Assembly (NCBI GenBank): GCA_038222225.1
Contig: JBBRHV010000015.1
Coordinates: forward strand, 1 to 44,925
Length of the DNA stretch: 44,925 bases
Direction of reading: 5' to 3'
Source of the DNA: JAKLFA01 sp038222225
GTDB taxonomy: Bacteria; Omnitrophota; Gorgyraeia; Zapsychrales; JANLHA01
In this document: positions 16,799 to 25,365 of the stretch, in pieces
Layout of the letters: every line of letters starts with the position of its first letter
How positions within the stretch are numbered: position 1 is the first letter of the stretch
Position numbers and translations under genes: made by a program
The notes under the pieces: model-generated
What the model was told of the DNA's origin: nothing
The model's input: only the letters and a program-made list of their open reading frames with translations
Databases searched by the model: none

Positions 16799-18514
16799 TT
16801 ATGGCGAAGGCGGAACGAGACGTTTTAAAAGGCCGAGGATTTCCTGGTATTCATCCGGAGTAAAATGTTTTTCAAGCGCTTCCGCATAGATGAGCGTGGC
16901 AGCCAGGTCGTGGGTTTTTCCATAATAATGAGCGAGGGCGCGGAAGTATTGGTCGGCCGTATAGCTGGAGAATGACGTATCCAAAAGTTTTCTATAAAAA
17001 TAAAAGGCCCTTTCGTATTGAGACAACTCCATGTACATATATCCGAGATGATGGGTGTAGAGCGGCTCTCCAGGGTTAAAGGAATAGGCTTTTTCCATGT
17101 GAAAAAGGGCTTTTTCCGAATTGCCGGTATGAAAATAAAGAATGCCCAGGTTGGCATGTCCGGCCAGATTCTCAGGGTCTAATAGAATCGACATATGAAG
17201 ATGCTTTTCAGCCTCGGGGAAGACGGCTGTTCTCAGGTAAGCGGCTCCGAGCCCCATATGTGCGCGGGATTTTGAAGGAGATTTGGCAGCGGTATCTTGC
17301 CAGAAAGCAACATTGCTTTTCCAAACCTGATTGCGGCTTATGGTGAGAGTGCAGTAGAGCAGAAGGAGAACGTTGATCAGCGTAAACCGTGTTTTGGATG
17401 ATCTGATGGATTGAACGATCGCGTAGGATAGGATCCATGAAAGTCCGATCATGGGCAAATAGAGGCGGTGCTCCTGGATGACATCTTTGATCGGAATGAA
17501 CGATGATTCAACGCTGAGAGTGATGAGAAACCAGGCCCATCCGAGGATCAGAACGGCATGTCTTCTCCCCCAGCGCAGAACAAGCAGCGTGAGCAGCAGC
17601 AGAACGCAGGCTCCCAGTAGAAACTGATAATTCAGCGGTGAATGGGTCAGAGGATAATCATAGTCGGCATTTTGAGAAATCGGGAATAAAAACAGCAATA
17701 GATATGTATTAAGAACGCTGGTTTGGGTCAGAAAGTATGTGGAGCGAGAAATTGAATCCGTTTCCTGGATGATGCTGGTGAGCGGACGTCCCCAGTTCAT
17801 GGAATAGAGCAAGAGCGACGGGATGATGATCAAAGAAAGAAAAAATGGCGCTAGTGATTTGAACGTTTTTATTTTTGGAGTGGGCCGGGAACTTTGGATC
17901 AGGTAAATTTCCATAAAACACAGAATAAACGGCAGTGTGGCGGCATTTTCACGCGAGGCCATTGCCATCACACAAAGAATGATGGCCAAAATCCATGAGG
18001 TCTTGCGGTTTTCTAAGCGGGATTTTAAATAGAGTACGCCAGAACCCAAATAAAAGGTGGTTGAAAGCAGCGTGATGCGTTGAACAATGGAGCTGACGGC
18101 TTGTGTCTGAATGGGGTGCGTTAGAAAGATCAGCGCGGTCAGCAGACTGAAGAGGTAGCGGTCTTTTTCAGCGACGATATCAAGTTTCTTGGTTTGTAAA
18201 AGAAGCTGTGTGAGGAGAAAAACAAAAAGGGTGTTGGTAATATGGAGAATAATATTAACCAAATGGTATCCGAAGGTGTGATCTTGGTGGAAAAAATAAT
18301 TTAAGGAAAGGCTGAAATACGGAAAAAAGCGGGTCGCATAAAATCCGGAGATCCATTTGAGGTTGCGTGCGTTGTGCATCAGCGGATTGGTTTCGATATT
18401 TATAATATCATCATAGATGAATTCCCCGTGGATGCTGTTTAAGTAGAGAAGAAAACCGAGGGTGGAAAACAGCAGAAAGGCAAGGAATGTTGGTCTGAGC
18501 TTTAAGGTTTTCAT
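16799..18514 (-). CDS. Polytopic membrane protein with C-terminal TPRs (TMTC/PMT-like GT-C)
   Basis: 571 residues. An N-terminal hydrophobic half (about residues 8-395) has ten or more membrane segments. The first loop carries FIYDDIINI, the paired-acid motif found in PMT/TMTC-type GT-C enzymes that use lipid-linked sugars. YHLVNIILHITN follows, also typical. About residues 405-540 are TPR repeats (AHMGLGAAYLRTAVFPEAEK, then AGHANLGILYFHTGNSEKAL, then HHLGYMYMELSQYERA). The architecture equals that of TMTC O-mannosyltransferases and many bacterial proteins annotated as TPR membrane proteins. The donor and target are unknown. It appears monocistronic. Confidence 0.75.
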   Translation of the reverse strand: MKTLKLRPTFLAFLLFSTLGFLLYLNSIHGEFIYDDIINIETNPLMHNARNLKWISGFYATRFFPYFSLSLNYFFHQDHTFGYHLVNIILHITNTLFVFLLTQLLLQTKKLDIVAEKDRYLFSLLTALIFLTHPIQTQAVSSIVQRITLLSTTFYLGSGVLYLKSRLENRKTSWILAIILCVMAMASRENAATLPFILCFMEIYLIQSSRPTPKIKTFKSLAPFFLSLIIIPSLLLYSMNWGRPLTSIIQETDSISRSTYFLTQTSVLNTYLLLFLFPISQNADYDYPLTHSPLNYQFLLGACVLLLLTLLVLRWGRRHAVLILGWAWFLITLSVESSFIPIKDVIQEHRLYLPMIGLSWILSYAIVQSIRSSKTRFTLINVLLLLYCTLTISRNQVWKSNVAFWQDTAAKSPSKSRAHMGLGAAYLRTAVFPEAEKHLHMSILLDPENLAGHANLGILYFHTGNSEKALFHMEKAYSFNPGEPLYTHHLGYMYMELSQYERAFYFYRKLLDTSFSSYTADQYFRALAHYYGKTHDLAATLIYAEALEKHFTPDEYQEILGLLKRLVPPSP

Positions 18515-18630
18515 GTGCGGTTTTTAATGATCGTTTATATTGTGGAGGTTAAGATGCCGGTGGTTTTCATTAATCTGTTGTTTATTATAACGTAGAACTT
18601 TGTGTTTCCTAATGGATTCCCGTTTTTTTT

Positions 18631-18916
18631 ATCCGCCTTCGCAGCAAACCACGGCTTTTAACCGTGGATGTCCTCCAGAGTCGGATCAGCCTCTGGCTGA
18701 AATGCGCGATTAAAAGCCGTGGCGCTATGACGGATTTAAGCCGGTCAACAGATAAGGCGGATAAACCCCCAGCGGTTTGATTCACGCCAATAGGCCCCCC
18801 TGGAAGTTTTGTTACACAAAACTGTGGGGGAAGTGAATCAGCAGGAGGCAATTTAAATGGGGACCACGGGCTTTGCCCGTGGGGCTTCATGAAGAAGAAG
18901 TCCATGATTTCATGGA
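18631..18916. repeat. Multi-hairpin block, possibly an IS200/IS605-type non-autonomous element or structured RNA
   Basis: The inverted repeats seen are as follows. ATCCGCCTT (18631-18639) pairs with AAGGCGGAT (18754-18762). CCACGGCTTTTA (18649-18660) pairs with TAAAAGCCGTGG (18711-18722), and its first six bases alternatively pair with CCGTGG (18662-18667). CCAGAG (18675-18680) pairs with CTCTGG (18691-18696). TGATTCAC (18778-18785) pairs with GTGAATCA (18833-18840), enclosing C5/G5 and AGTTTTGT/ACAAAACT. CCACGGGC (18864-18871) pairs with GCCCGTGG (18875-18882). TCCATGA pairs with TCATGGA (18901-18916). The last CCACGGGC hairpin, read on the minus strand, is flanked by GAAGCCC, a common look for IS200/IS605 ends. 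No TnpA or TnpB gene is present. Identity is uncertain. Confidence 0.5.
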
Positions 18917-19007
18917 AGCCTCTGCTTTGCTGAACAGTTTCCGGTGTGAAAAATCAAAGAATCATCTTCTAAAATGAAAAGGGCTCTGACATAATGAAAA
19001 TCAAAGA

Positions 19008-19210
19008 ATTAAGGCACTACTACGACACTAAAGGGCTGAAAGAAAAGAAATGAGGAGTGTAAACGCATAAAGAGTGTGGATCTTGGGAGTGCTAAATTTT
19101 AGAATGAATGGCACAATAAAACTTAAGGTTCATTATTTTTTTGGCTTTCTGCCTTTTGTTTTTGATTTTAATTTTTCTAGTGCCATAGTGCCTGAGTGTC
19201 TTAGTGTCTC
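19008..19210. repeat. Interspersed repeat unit built from TAGTGYC/GRCACTA words (copy 1)
   Basis: The left arm near 19011-19030 carries GGCACTA and GACACTA. The right arm 19179-19210 reads as spaced words TAGTGCC, TAGTGCC, GAGTGTC, TAGTGTC. A T-rich TTTTGTTTTTG stretch precedes the right arm, as in the copy at 35869-36004. It ends 18 bases before the likely start of the next gene. Confidence 0.6.
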
Positions 19211-19227
19211 ATTTCCGAAGGGAAATT

Positions 19228-21054
19228 ATGCAATCTTATAAACAGATAACAGTCCTGAGGGTTTTTTGCGCCGTCCTTATTTTTACAGCTGTGTTTTTCT
19301 TTTTTTTGAGGCCGGTTGAAACAGAAGACATCTGGTGGCATTTAAGTACCGGCCGCTGGATCGTTGAGCACAGGGCGGTTCCGGATTATGATATTTTTGC
19401 TTTTGATCAGGCGCGTCCTGCGCCGGGAACATATTTCCAGTGGCTGGGAAGCGTGATCTATTACGGTGTCTATGTGCTGGGTGGTTTTGCCGGTCTGAAG
19501 ATTTTCCGTGTCCTGACGGTTCAGCTCGTCCTTTTGCTGTTTTTTTGGTATTCCAGCCGGAAGAGCCCTCCTCTGCTTTCCTTTATTCTGGCCTTGATCC
19601 TGGCGTTTTCGGTTCATGGACGGGCGTTGTTGCGGCCGTTTGTGTTCAATATGCTTTTTGTTCAGGCCCTACTCATCGGATGCCTGGGGTATGCGGTTTT
19701 TGAAAAAAAATATGCCCGTCTGGCCTTGTTTGCCTTGGGCGCGGTGTGGTTCAACATTCATTTGGGAGCATTTGTTTATGGGGGTTTGATCCTGGGAGCC
19801 TTTGGGCTGGAATACATGTTGGGGGTCTGGCAGAAGAACCGCGCTCAGGTCCGGTCGGCGTGTGGGCGTGTTTTTTTGAGCGCGGCCGCGTATGTGTTCG
19901 GGTTTGTATGCAACCCGACTGGTATCAAAGGGGTACTTTATCCGTTCTTTGTTTTCCTTGACCCGAACTATGAACGGTTTCAGTTTTATAAATTCTCTCA
20001 GTTTATCTACGAACTTCAGCCGCCGCGGTTCATTTTTAACTGGCACGGCTGGTGGTTTCATTCGCTGTTTTTTCCCGGACTGCTGCTGTTGGTCTTTAAT
20101 AAAAAACGCCGTCTCTCGTTCACTCTTCTATTCGCTTCAGCCACCGCGCTGTTTTTGATGTATCAGCGGGCGTCGTTATTTTTTGCGGTGGTCTCGGTGT
20201 ATACGATCTCGGAAAACTTGAATGACGTACTCTCCGGCAGCTGGTTGGCCTTTTTAAAGAGATCCTGGCTTCAATGGGTTTTGATCGTTAGTTTGGGTGC
20301 GGGTTTTTTGGCGCATGCTGTCCTGCGGTCTCAGCAGCGTTATGTGATCGATGGGACGGTTGTATTGCGGCGAGACCTGGTATTGGATACGGATAATCCG
20401 CGCGAGGCGGTTGAATTTTTAAAACAACACGGTTTTGCGGGACGCGTTTTTAACAGCGATGTCTACGGTGGGTATCTGATTTGGGATGGCTATCCTCATT
20501 TTCAGCCGTTTGTTGATACCCGGCAGTTTGATCAATGGAAATATTTGGAATATCAGGACATCTTAAAAGATCCGGAGCGGCTTTGGCCTGCTTTTGCCGT
20601 GACGCACGGTGTTAAGATCGTGCTGCTGGATATGGAAAATTTAAGTGCCTGGAGAATGGCCGGTTTTCTGCTGTATGATGCTCCCGCCTGGCACTTGTGT
20701 TTGCTGTCAAAATCATCGGCGGTGTTTTTGGAAGATTCGCTTTGGCAGGGTTTGCCGGAGTCCGTTCAAACATACGAAACCCGTCTTAAGGAGGCCATGG
20801 TTTATTATGACCGTCTTGACGTGTTAAGAGCCGTTGGTCAAGGCCGCCTGGATTTCAAACGGTATGCACAGGCGGAAAGCGTGGTGTATGCGCAGACGGT
20901 CGAAGAAGGATTGATCCTTTTTAATGATTTGGGACTGATCGGTGCCGGATTGGGTAAAGTTGTTGACGGCTTTGAATATCTTCCCCGAAAGGAAGTCTTC
21001 AGCACCGCCTCCGCCCTGCGGGAATTTTTTCAGTCGCAGGGGTTGATGGAGTAG
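19228..21054 (+). CDS. Large polytopic membrane protein, GT-C-like, unknown function
   Basis: 608 residues from the ATG at 19228, which has GAAGGGA just before it. The in-frame GTG at 19204 lies inside the repeat and is unlikely. There are nine to eleven membrane segments in residues about 10-350, and a soluble C-terminal part from about 360. The first loop has ETEDIWWHLSTGRWIVEH, a pattern (acidic pair, WWHL, G) found in a group of bacterial membrane proteins often placed among GT-C-like glycosyltransferases. FNSDVYGGYLIWDGYP near 420 is also typical of that group. Activity is not established. It converges on the GT39 gene with a 36-base gap. Confidence 0.65.
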   Translation: MQSYKQITVLRVFCAVLIFTAVFFFFLRPVETEDIWWHLSTGRWIVEHRAVPDYDIFAFDQARPAPGTYFQWLGSVIYYGVYVLGGFAGLKIFRVLTVQLVLLLFFWYSSRKSPPLLSFILALILAFSVHGRALLRPFVFNMLFVQALLIGCLGYAVFEKKYARLALFALGAVWFNIHLGAFVYGGLILGAFGLEYMLGVWQKNRAQVRSACGRVFLSAAAYVFGFVCNPTGIKGVLYPFFVFLDPNYERFQFYKFSQFIYELQPPRFIFNWHGWWFHSLFFPGLLLLVFNKKRRLSFTLLFASATALFLMYQRASLFFAVVSVYTISENLNDVLSGSWLAFLKRSWLQWVLIVSLGAGFLAHAVLRSQQRYVIDGTVVLRRDLVLDTDNPREAVEFLKQHGFAGRVFNSDVYGGYLIWDGYPHFQPFVDTRQFDQWKYLEYQDILKDPERLWPAFAVTHGVKIVLLDMENLSAWRMAGFLLYDAPAWHLCLLSKSSAVFLEDSLWQGLPESVQTYETRLKEAMVYYDRLDVLRAVGQGRLDFKRYAQAESVVYAQTVEEGLILFNDLGLIGAGLGKVVDGFEYLPRKEVFSTASALREFFQSQGLME

Positions 21055-21090
21055 ATTTTCATGCCCGTCCATGGCCTAGAGTTCATTCTT

Positions 21091-22617
21091 CTAGAAGTCT
21101 TTAGGCTTTTGATAAATTTTAATAATCGGTTCCGTCTTCCCTTCCTTAGGGTAAAAATTTTCTTTGAGCTCAAATCCCAGTTCATGGAGAAACTGTTCGG
21201 TCTGATCAGGGCTGGAAAAGGGTTTGAAATCCGAGCGGCTGTTTTCACGGTCGCGGTTTACTTCAAGAATGATTCCTTGTGAGGTGTCATGAACGGCTTG
21301 GGCAATTCCTTGCCGTGTTGGAGGGCAGCCGCTGAGACGTCCCCCTTCCTCTATAAAATCCATTCCGGAAAAATAGCGTATAGTTCTCGGTTCTTGGGAA
21401 AAGACAAGGTCATCATTGTGGGCATGGTCTTTGATCCATTGGTAGGCAGGAAAAAGATCTATACACTGAAATCTCCATTGCACGAGGGTATTGGCGTGCG
21501 GAGGAAGCACTGCCGCCGTATAATAAAATATGAAAATAAATTTAGCGCTCATGATAATTAATGGCTTTTGAAGAAGTAATTTGACAAAGGTTTCTATTCC
21601 GTGACCAGCTAACAGAAGAATGAACGGTTGTAAATATATAACATAGCGGGGATCATTGGTTGAAATAAATGAATTTACGGTAATCCCCATGAGGACAAAG
21701 ATCGTCAAGAAGATCAGGAACTTATTTTTTTGCAGGCATGAAATAACGGCACCAAGAGCGAAAAAGAACAAGAACGGTTTGAAAGGTGTGTAATAAAGGG
21801 AAAAAAATTCCAAGGGTTCTTTTTGGATGCCTTTATTGATGTGTAGATCGGACAAGCCCCATGGTAAGGCGGAGAGGTCTGGTAGCCAGGAGTGTGTGTG
21901 TAAGAAATTGCTCAGACTCAAGGCAAAAATAGACAGAGCAAGAATGGATCCGGGAAAAAAGGCGAAGGATTGCAGCCCTTTTAAAAATAATTTTCTAGAC
22001 GGTTGGCAGGTATAATACGCAAAAATAATTGGAAGGAGCAGAATGCCGGTCCATTTGGATGCGATGGCAAGCGTGGCGGTCAGACCGACAGTTGCATGCT
22101 TTTTCCAGGAACTGTTGGGATGTGTTCCGGCTAAGACAAGGAAAAATAATGTTATAGAAAGCATCAGCAGGATATCGTTAAGGATAAAAAATTTATACGC
22201 ATTAAAAACATAATATTTCGTCATGCCCAGGGCGCAGAACACTCCGAGAAAAGGGCCGGAAAAGTTGACCCCTAATAAAAATAGAATCAGAAGGCTCAAG
22301 AGACCGATGGATAAGGCTGTATATCTGTACGCGGTGATAGGTGGAAGGTCATGAAAGATGGTTTTTCCCAATCCCAATAAAACGGGAAACAACGGTGGAT
22401 GAAATTTATTGATTTGTGGCGAGAAGATGTTTTTGAAATTATTTGAGATCTTTTCTGCTTGCCATGCGTAGACAGCTTCATCGCTCATGTTGAAACAATG
22501 CGGGTTTAGCCCTTTCGCCATTGGAAAACTTTGGAGCATCTGAACGAGCACGGCAGCAAAAATAAGTAAATAGATGATCTGCTCAAAACGTCGGATATAT
22601 TTGGGCTGTTGGAACAT
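21091..22617 (-). CDS. ArnT/PMT-type (GT39-like) membrane glycosyltransferase
   Basis: 508 residues with about eleven membrane segments. The first external loop has MSDEAVYAWQ (acidic pair) and then KFHPPLFPVLLGLGK, the xHPPLxxxLL motif of ArnT-type enzymes, followed by AYRYTALSIGLLS. STNDPRYVIYLQPFILLLAG near residue 330 matches the late membrane block of the family. These enzymes transfer sugars from polyprenyl phosphate to lipids or proteins on the outer face of the inner membrane. It stands alone with an AT-rich upstream region. With the TMTC-like gene, the 608-residue protein and the IS-cut fragment it makes the window rich in GT-C-type proteins. Confidence 0.85.
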   Translation of the reverse strand: MFQQPKYIRRFEQIIYLLIFAAVLVQMLQSFPMAKGLNPHCFNMSDEAVYAWQAEKISNNFKNIFSPQINKFHPPLFPVLLGLGKTIFHDLPPITAYRYTALSIGLLSLLILFLLGVNFSGPFLGVFCALGMTKYYVFNAYKFFILNDILLMLSITLFFLVLAGTHPNSSWKKHATVGLTATLAIASKWTGILLLPIIFAYYTCQPSRKLFLKGLQSFAFFPGSILALSIFALSLSNFLHTHSWLPDLSALPWGLSDLHINKGIQKEPLEFFSLYYTPFKPFLFFFALGAVISCLQKNKFLIFLTIFVLMGITVNSFISTNDPRYVIYLQPFILLLAGHGIETFVKLLLQKPLIIMSAKFIFIFYYTAAVLPPHANTLVQWRFQCIDLFPAYQWIKDHAHNDDLVFSQEPRTIRYFSGMDFIEEGGRLSGCPPTRQGIAQAVHDTSQGIILEVNRDRENSRSDFKPFSSPDQTEQFLHELGFELKENFYPKEGKTEPIIKIYQKPKDF

Positions 22618-22909
22618 GTTTTTCTATAACAGTTATTATGTTTTCTAAATACGTACAAAAGTATTTATAAATTACTCTATTAAATAAGTCATGTCAATTT
22701 ATTGTTGGTATATTTTGAGCGCAAATGAAGAGGATGTTGATGTGGGTATGTGGTTCAATGATCGTTTTAACGTAAGGTTTAATATGGTAGAAAGGTTTGG
22801 CGAAATGCCCTGAAATTGCGGTAAAGGCATACTGGCTACAAGCGTCAAAAGGTAAGAAAAAAGCCACCTGCGAGCTGAATTTTTCACAAGTGGCTTAAAT
22901 CATTATAGA
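22618..22909. other. AT-rich intergenic stretch without a supported gene
   Basis: It contains a TTGACA on the minus strand (22692-22697) without a good -10 at normal spacing, and the tRNA-Met terminator at its right end. A 62-codon minus-strand frame overlaps the terminator and has no convincing features. Confidence 0.6.
22855..22896 (-). terminator. Intrinsic terminator of the tRNA-Met transcript
   Basis: Read on the minus strand, AAGCCAC (22890-22896) pairs with GTGGCTT (22861-22867), with a further partial TG/CA extension and a following T run (22855-22860). It lies 14 bases after the tRNA. Confidence 0.75.
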
Positions 22910-22985
22910 TGGTAGCGGAGAGTGGGATCGAACCACCGACAACACGGGTATGAACCGTGCGCTCTACCAACTGAGCTACCCCGCC
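22910..22985 (-). tRNA. tRNA-Met (anticodon CAT), probably elongator
   Basis: Minus strand: acceptor GGCGGGG with CTCCGCT (G-T pairs at the first and sixth positions), D arm GCTC/GAGC, anticodon stem CACGG/CCGTG with loop TTCATAC, T loop TTCGATC, encoded CCA at 22910-22912. The first pair is G-T and not the C/A mismatch of initiator tRNA. tRNA-Ile2 also carries CAT before lysidine modification and cannot be fully excluded. Confidence 0.9.
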
Positions 22986-23073
22986 AGATATATTAGAATA
23001 ACAAAGGAGCTAAAATTTTACGATAAGTCCTTTTAAATAGCAAGGTTTTTCTTAAAGCTCCTCCCTTGCCCTG

Positions 23074-23376
23074 TTAAGAGGACAAAATGAAGGAAACCAG
23101 AGCGATAATAAGAACGGCTGAGAGCATATAAAAATTGTTAAAATAAAAAAAGTCTTGCACCCGTTCACGGGCTGTATATTGAAATTGGACGGTTTCATTT
23201 TTTACGTCACCGCTCTGCCGCAAACTCAAAACTTCACCTTTTTTCAGGCGTAAAAATTGATTGGCGATTTTATAGGCCTTCAGATCGGTGGATTGGATGA
23301 GATCCATGATCTTTTTCTCTGAAACGCCCAGAATCTGTGAGGCTTCTCTAACGGAGATATATTGATTGTCTGCCAT
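23074..23376 (-). CDS. Membrane-anchored HTH (excisionase/MerR-like) protein
   Basis: 100 residues. Residues 6-53 form an excisionase-type helix-turn-helix (YISVREASQILGVSEKKI, then a short wing FLRLKKGEVLSL). Residues about 78-98 form one C-terminal membrane helix (MLSAVLIIALVSFILSS). A DNA- or peptide-binding head on a tail anchor is unusual. It follows the bactofilin-HTH gene by 28 bases on the same strand, with a second HTH of the same type in that neighbour. I infer a joint role linking a cytoskeletal filament and the membrane, possibly to DNA. Confidence 0.7.
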   Translation of the reverse strand: MADNQYISVREASQILGVSEKKIMDLIQSTDLKAYKIANQFLRLKKGEVLSLRQSGDVKNETVQFQYTARERVQDFFYFNNFYMLSAVLIIALVSFILSS

Positions 23377-23404
23377 GAGGCGGATATCCTCTGCTGGTTA
23401 ATAA

Positions 23405-23935
23405 TTAGATTTGAGCTGTTGATGCCCAGGAATCAATCTGGGACCGTTCAAAAATCCATGAATCGCCGGTTCGTTTTGCCGGAATTTTTCCGGCATTGGC
23501 TAAATCAATGATGGCCGAGGAATCGATCTGCAGGTATTTGGCCAATTCATCAAGATTCATGGTGTCTTCGATCATCTGGCATTGGCCCTGGAACAGCGCG
23601 CCTTCAACAATATTCAGTTTCGGCGTGGTAATGTTACCGGTTAAAATAGCCGTCGGCATCAGGACCAGCATTCGTTTGGCGATCACATCCCCCCTGACCT
23701 TACCGGCGAGGACAACATTTTCTCCTGTGATATGGGCTTCCACAAAGGCGTTGTTTCCGATGGTCAGTGTTCCTCGGACGTCAAGGGTCCCGCTGAAATT
23801 TCCGTTAATCTTCAGATTAACGGGATCTTTAAATGAGAGCGATCCCTGCATTTGGGCGTTGATTTCAATGGTTTTTTCCTCGTTGGAGGAATTGGATGCT
23901 GAATCTGACCGTGTCTTATTGGATCTGAACGCCAT
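23405..23935 (-). CDS. Bactofilin fused to a C-terminal excisionase-type HTH
   Basis: 176 residues. Residues about 22-118 are a bactofilin beta-helix (repeated VNLKINGNFSGTLDVRGTLT, then NVVLAGKVRGDVIAKRMLVL, then GNITTPKLNIVEGALFQGQC), a polymer-forming cytoskeletal fold. Residues about 125-172 are an HTH_17-like domain (MNLDELAKYLQIDSSAIIDL, then GKIPAKRTGDSWIFERSQID). Classic bactofilins end soon after the beta-helix, so the HTH is an added domain. The neighbours are a tail-anchored HTH protein and mgtC. No partner such as a LytM peptidase lies nearby. Confidence 0.85.
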   Translation of the reverse strand: MAFRSNKTRSDSASNSSNEEKTIEINAQMQGSLSFKDPVNLKINGNFSGTLDVRGTLTIGNNAFVEAHITGENVVLAGKVRGDVIAKRMLVLMPTAILTGNITTPKLNIVEGALFQGQCQMIEDTMNLDELAKYLQIDSSAIIDLANAGKIPAKRTGDSWIFERSQIDSWASTAQI

Positions 23936-23938
23936 AGT

Positions 23939-24382
23939 TTACTCCTTGGTTTGGGCTTTGATTCGCAGTTCGACAGATCGTGCGCCGATGAGAACAAAAA
24001 ATACGATCAATGTAAAAAGGGTCGCCGTGAGATACTGTCCGGCTCCAACGGCCATGCCAATACACGCAACGGTCCAGACCGTTGCTGCGGTGGTCAACCC
24101 AGAAATTTGATTTCCGGCACGGATAATCGTTCCGGCGCAAAGAAACCCGATCCCAGTAATAATGCCGTGTAGCAAGCGGGTTGGATCTAAGCTTGTGTCT
24201 TTATATATATCAGAAACATAAAATGAAGTCAAGACGACCAGACATGCACTGATACCGACGAGAATATGGGTCCGCAGGCCGGCGCCTTTGTTGCGGGATT
24301 CCCGTTCAAATCCGATGATGCCGCTGAGTAGTACAGCCAGCATCAATTTCAAGAATACAATAATGGGATCGACATTTTCCAT
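23939..24382 (-). CDS. MgtC/SapB-family membrane protein
   Basis: 147 residues with four membrane helices. It has the family signature GFERESRNKGAGLRTHILVG near residue 24, and GIGFLCAGTII near 77 with TTAATVWTVACIGMAVGAG. MgtC proteins affect magnesium homeostasis and F-ATPase in pathogens; most environmental members are of unknown role. It begins two bases after the tsaD stop and ends three bases before the bactofilin ATG, so it is in the same operon. Confidence 0.9.
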   Translation of the reverse strand: MENVDPIIVFLKLMLAVLLSGIIGFERESRNKGAGLRTHILVGISACLVVLTSFYVSDIYKDTSLDPTRLLHGIITGIGFLCAGTIIRAGNQISGLTTAATVWTVACIGMAVGAGQYLTATLFTLIVFFVLIGARSVELRIKAQTKE

Positions 24383-24384
24383 GG

Positions 24385-25365
24385 TTATCGTTTCCTTTGT
24401 GCGGAGGTTGAGTGAAGCAATGTCTGATACGCCAGTCCGGCAATCATCGCCGCATTATCCATGCAGTATTCAAAGGGCGGAATATGCAGCTGGATCTTAT
24501 GCGCACGGCAGGCCTGGGTTAATTCTGTCCTGAGTGAGGAGTTAGCAGCGACCCCTCCACCGATCAGAAGAGTCCTTATATTTTGCGTTAAACAGGCCGC
24601 AACACTTTTGCTGACTAAAATATCCACAACGCTTTTTTGAAAGGCGTAAGCGATCTTGTTTTTATCCAGGTCCTTTGTGTGCTGCTGAGTATGATAGAGA
24701 ACAGCGGTTTTTGTTCCGCTGAAACTGAAATCAAAGGTTTTTTCGAGTTTGGCTGGGTTGAATTTCAGGGTTTTTGTCACCCCCTTTTTAGCCAGCTTGT
24801 CAATGATCGGTCCGCCGGGATATCCCAGGTTCAGGATTCTGGCAACCTTATCAAAGGCCTCTCCGGCGGCGTCGTCAAGGGTTTGACCAAGGCGCTCAAA
24901 TGAAGTTAAGGTCTTGATTTTATACAGGCTGGTGTGTCCTCCGGAAACAATCAGGCCGATGGCCGGCAATTTAGGAGCCGGGGTGCGGGATTTCGGTTCT
25001 TTGAGAAAATTGGCGTACAAATGGGCCTGAATATGATCCACTTCAACCAGAGGTTTGTTCAAGGCAAAACTTAAGGCTTTGGTGAACGAAAGCCCGACTA
25101 AAAGTGATCCCAGCAGTCCGGGATGGCGCGTCACAGCAAAAGCGTCAATATCATCCAGGGCCGTTTTTGACGCGGAAAGCGCCTGCTGAACAACCGCATT
25201 GATAAATTCCAGCTGTTTGCGTGAGGCGATCTCCGGGATGACGCCGCCGTAGGCCTGGTGGTCCGAAAGGCTGGTGGCGATCGTATTGGAAAGGACGCAA
25301 CGGCCGTTTTTTACGACGGCGGCGCCGGTTTCATCGCACGATGTTTCGATCCCTAAGATATTCAT
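24385..25365 (-). CDS. tsaD: tRNA N6-adenosine threonylcarbamoyltransferase TsaD
   Basis: 326 residues from the ATG at 25365 with AGGA upstream. The longer in-frame start has no family support. TsaD installs t6A37 on ANN-decoding tRNAs with TsaB/E/C. The ASKHA-fold motifs are MNILGIETSCDETGAAVV, the metal-binding VDHIQAHLYA near residue 110, GLIVSGGHTSL near 135, FSGTKTAV near 220 and CMDNAAMIAGL near 290. Its 5' region, including the first eleven codons, is duplicated just upstream. Confidence 0.95.
   Translation of the reverse strand: MNILGIETSCDETGAAVVKNGRCVLSNTIATSLSDHQAYGGVIPEIASRKQLEFINAVVQQALSASKTALDDIDAFAVTRHPGLLGSLLVGLSFTKALSFALNKPLVEVDHIQAHLYANFLKEPKSRTPAPKLPAIGLIVSGGHTSLYKIKTLTSFERLGQTLDDAAGEAFDKVARILNLGYPGGPIIDKLAKKGVTKTLKFNPAKLEKTFDFSFSGTKTAVLYHTQQHTKDLDKNKIAYAFQKSVVDILVSKSVAACLTQNIRTLLIGGGVAANSSLRTELTQACRAHKIQLHIPPFEYCMDNAAMIAGLAYQTLLHSTSAQRKR

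Larger units (their letters stand above)
18515..19227. other. Gene-free interval dominated by hairpins and repeats
   Basis: No convincing gene is seen between the TMTC-like gene and the 19228 gene. A 98-codon minus-strand frame runs through the palindromes but looks non-coding. The interval holds the multi-hairpin block (18631-18916), a 13-base direct repeat AAAATCAAAGAAT (18950-18962 and 18997-19009), and a TAGTGYC-type repeat unit ending at 19210. Confidence 0.7.

Noticed and set aside
18649..18722. Intrinsic terminator for the flanking genes
   Set aside because: The hairpins are not followed by T runs in a useful place, and their number and nesting do not fit a simple terminator.
18609..18905. 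98-codon minus-strand frame in the hairpin block
   Set aside because: It is encoded entirely by inverted repeats, has no ribosome binding site or recognisable domain, and is better explained as structured non-coding DNA.
22699..22887. 62-codon minus-strand frame beginning MKNSARRWLF
   Set aside because: It overlaps the tRNA-Met terminator and has no domain or start signal.
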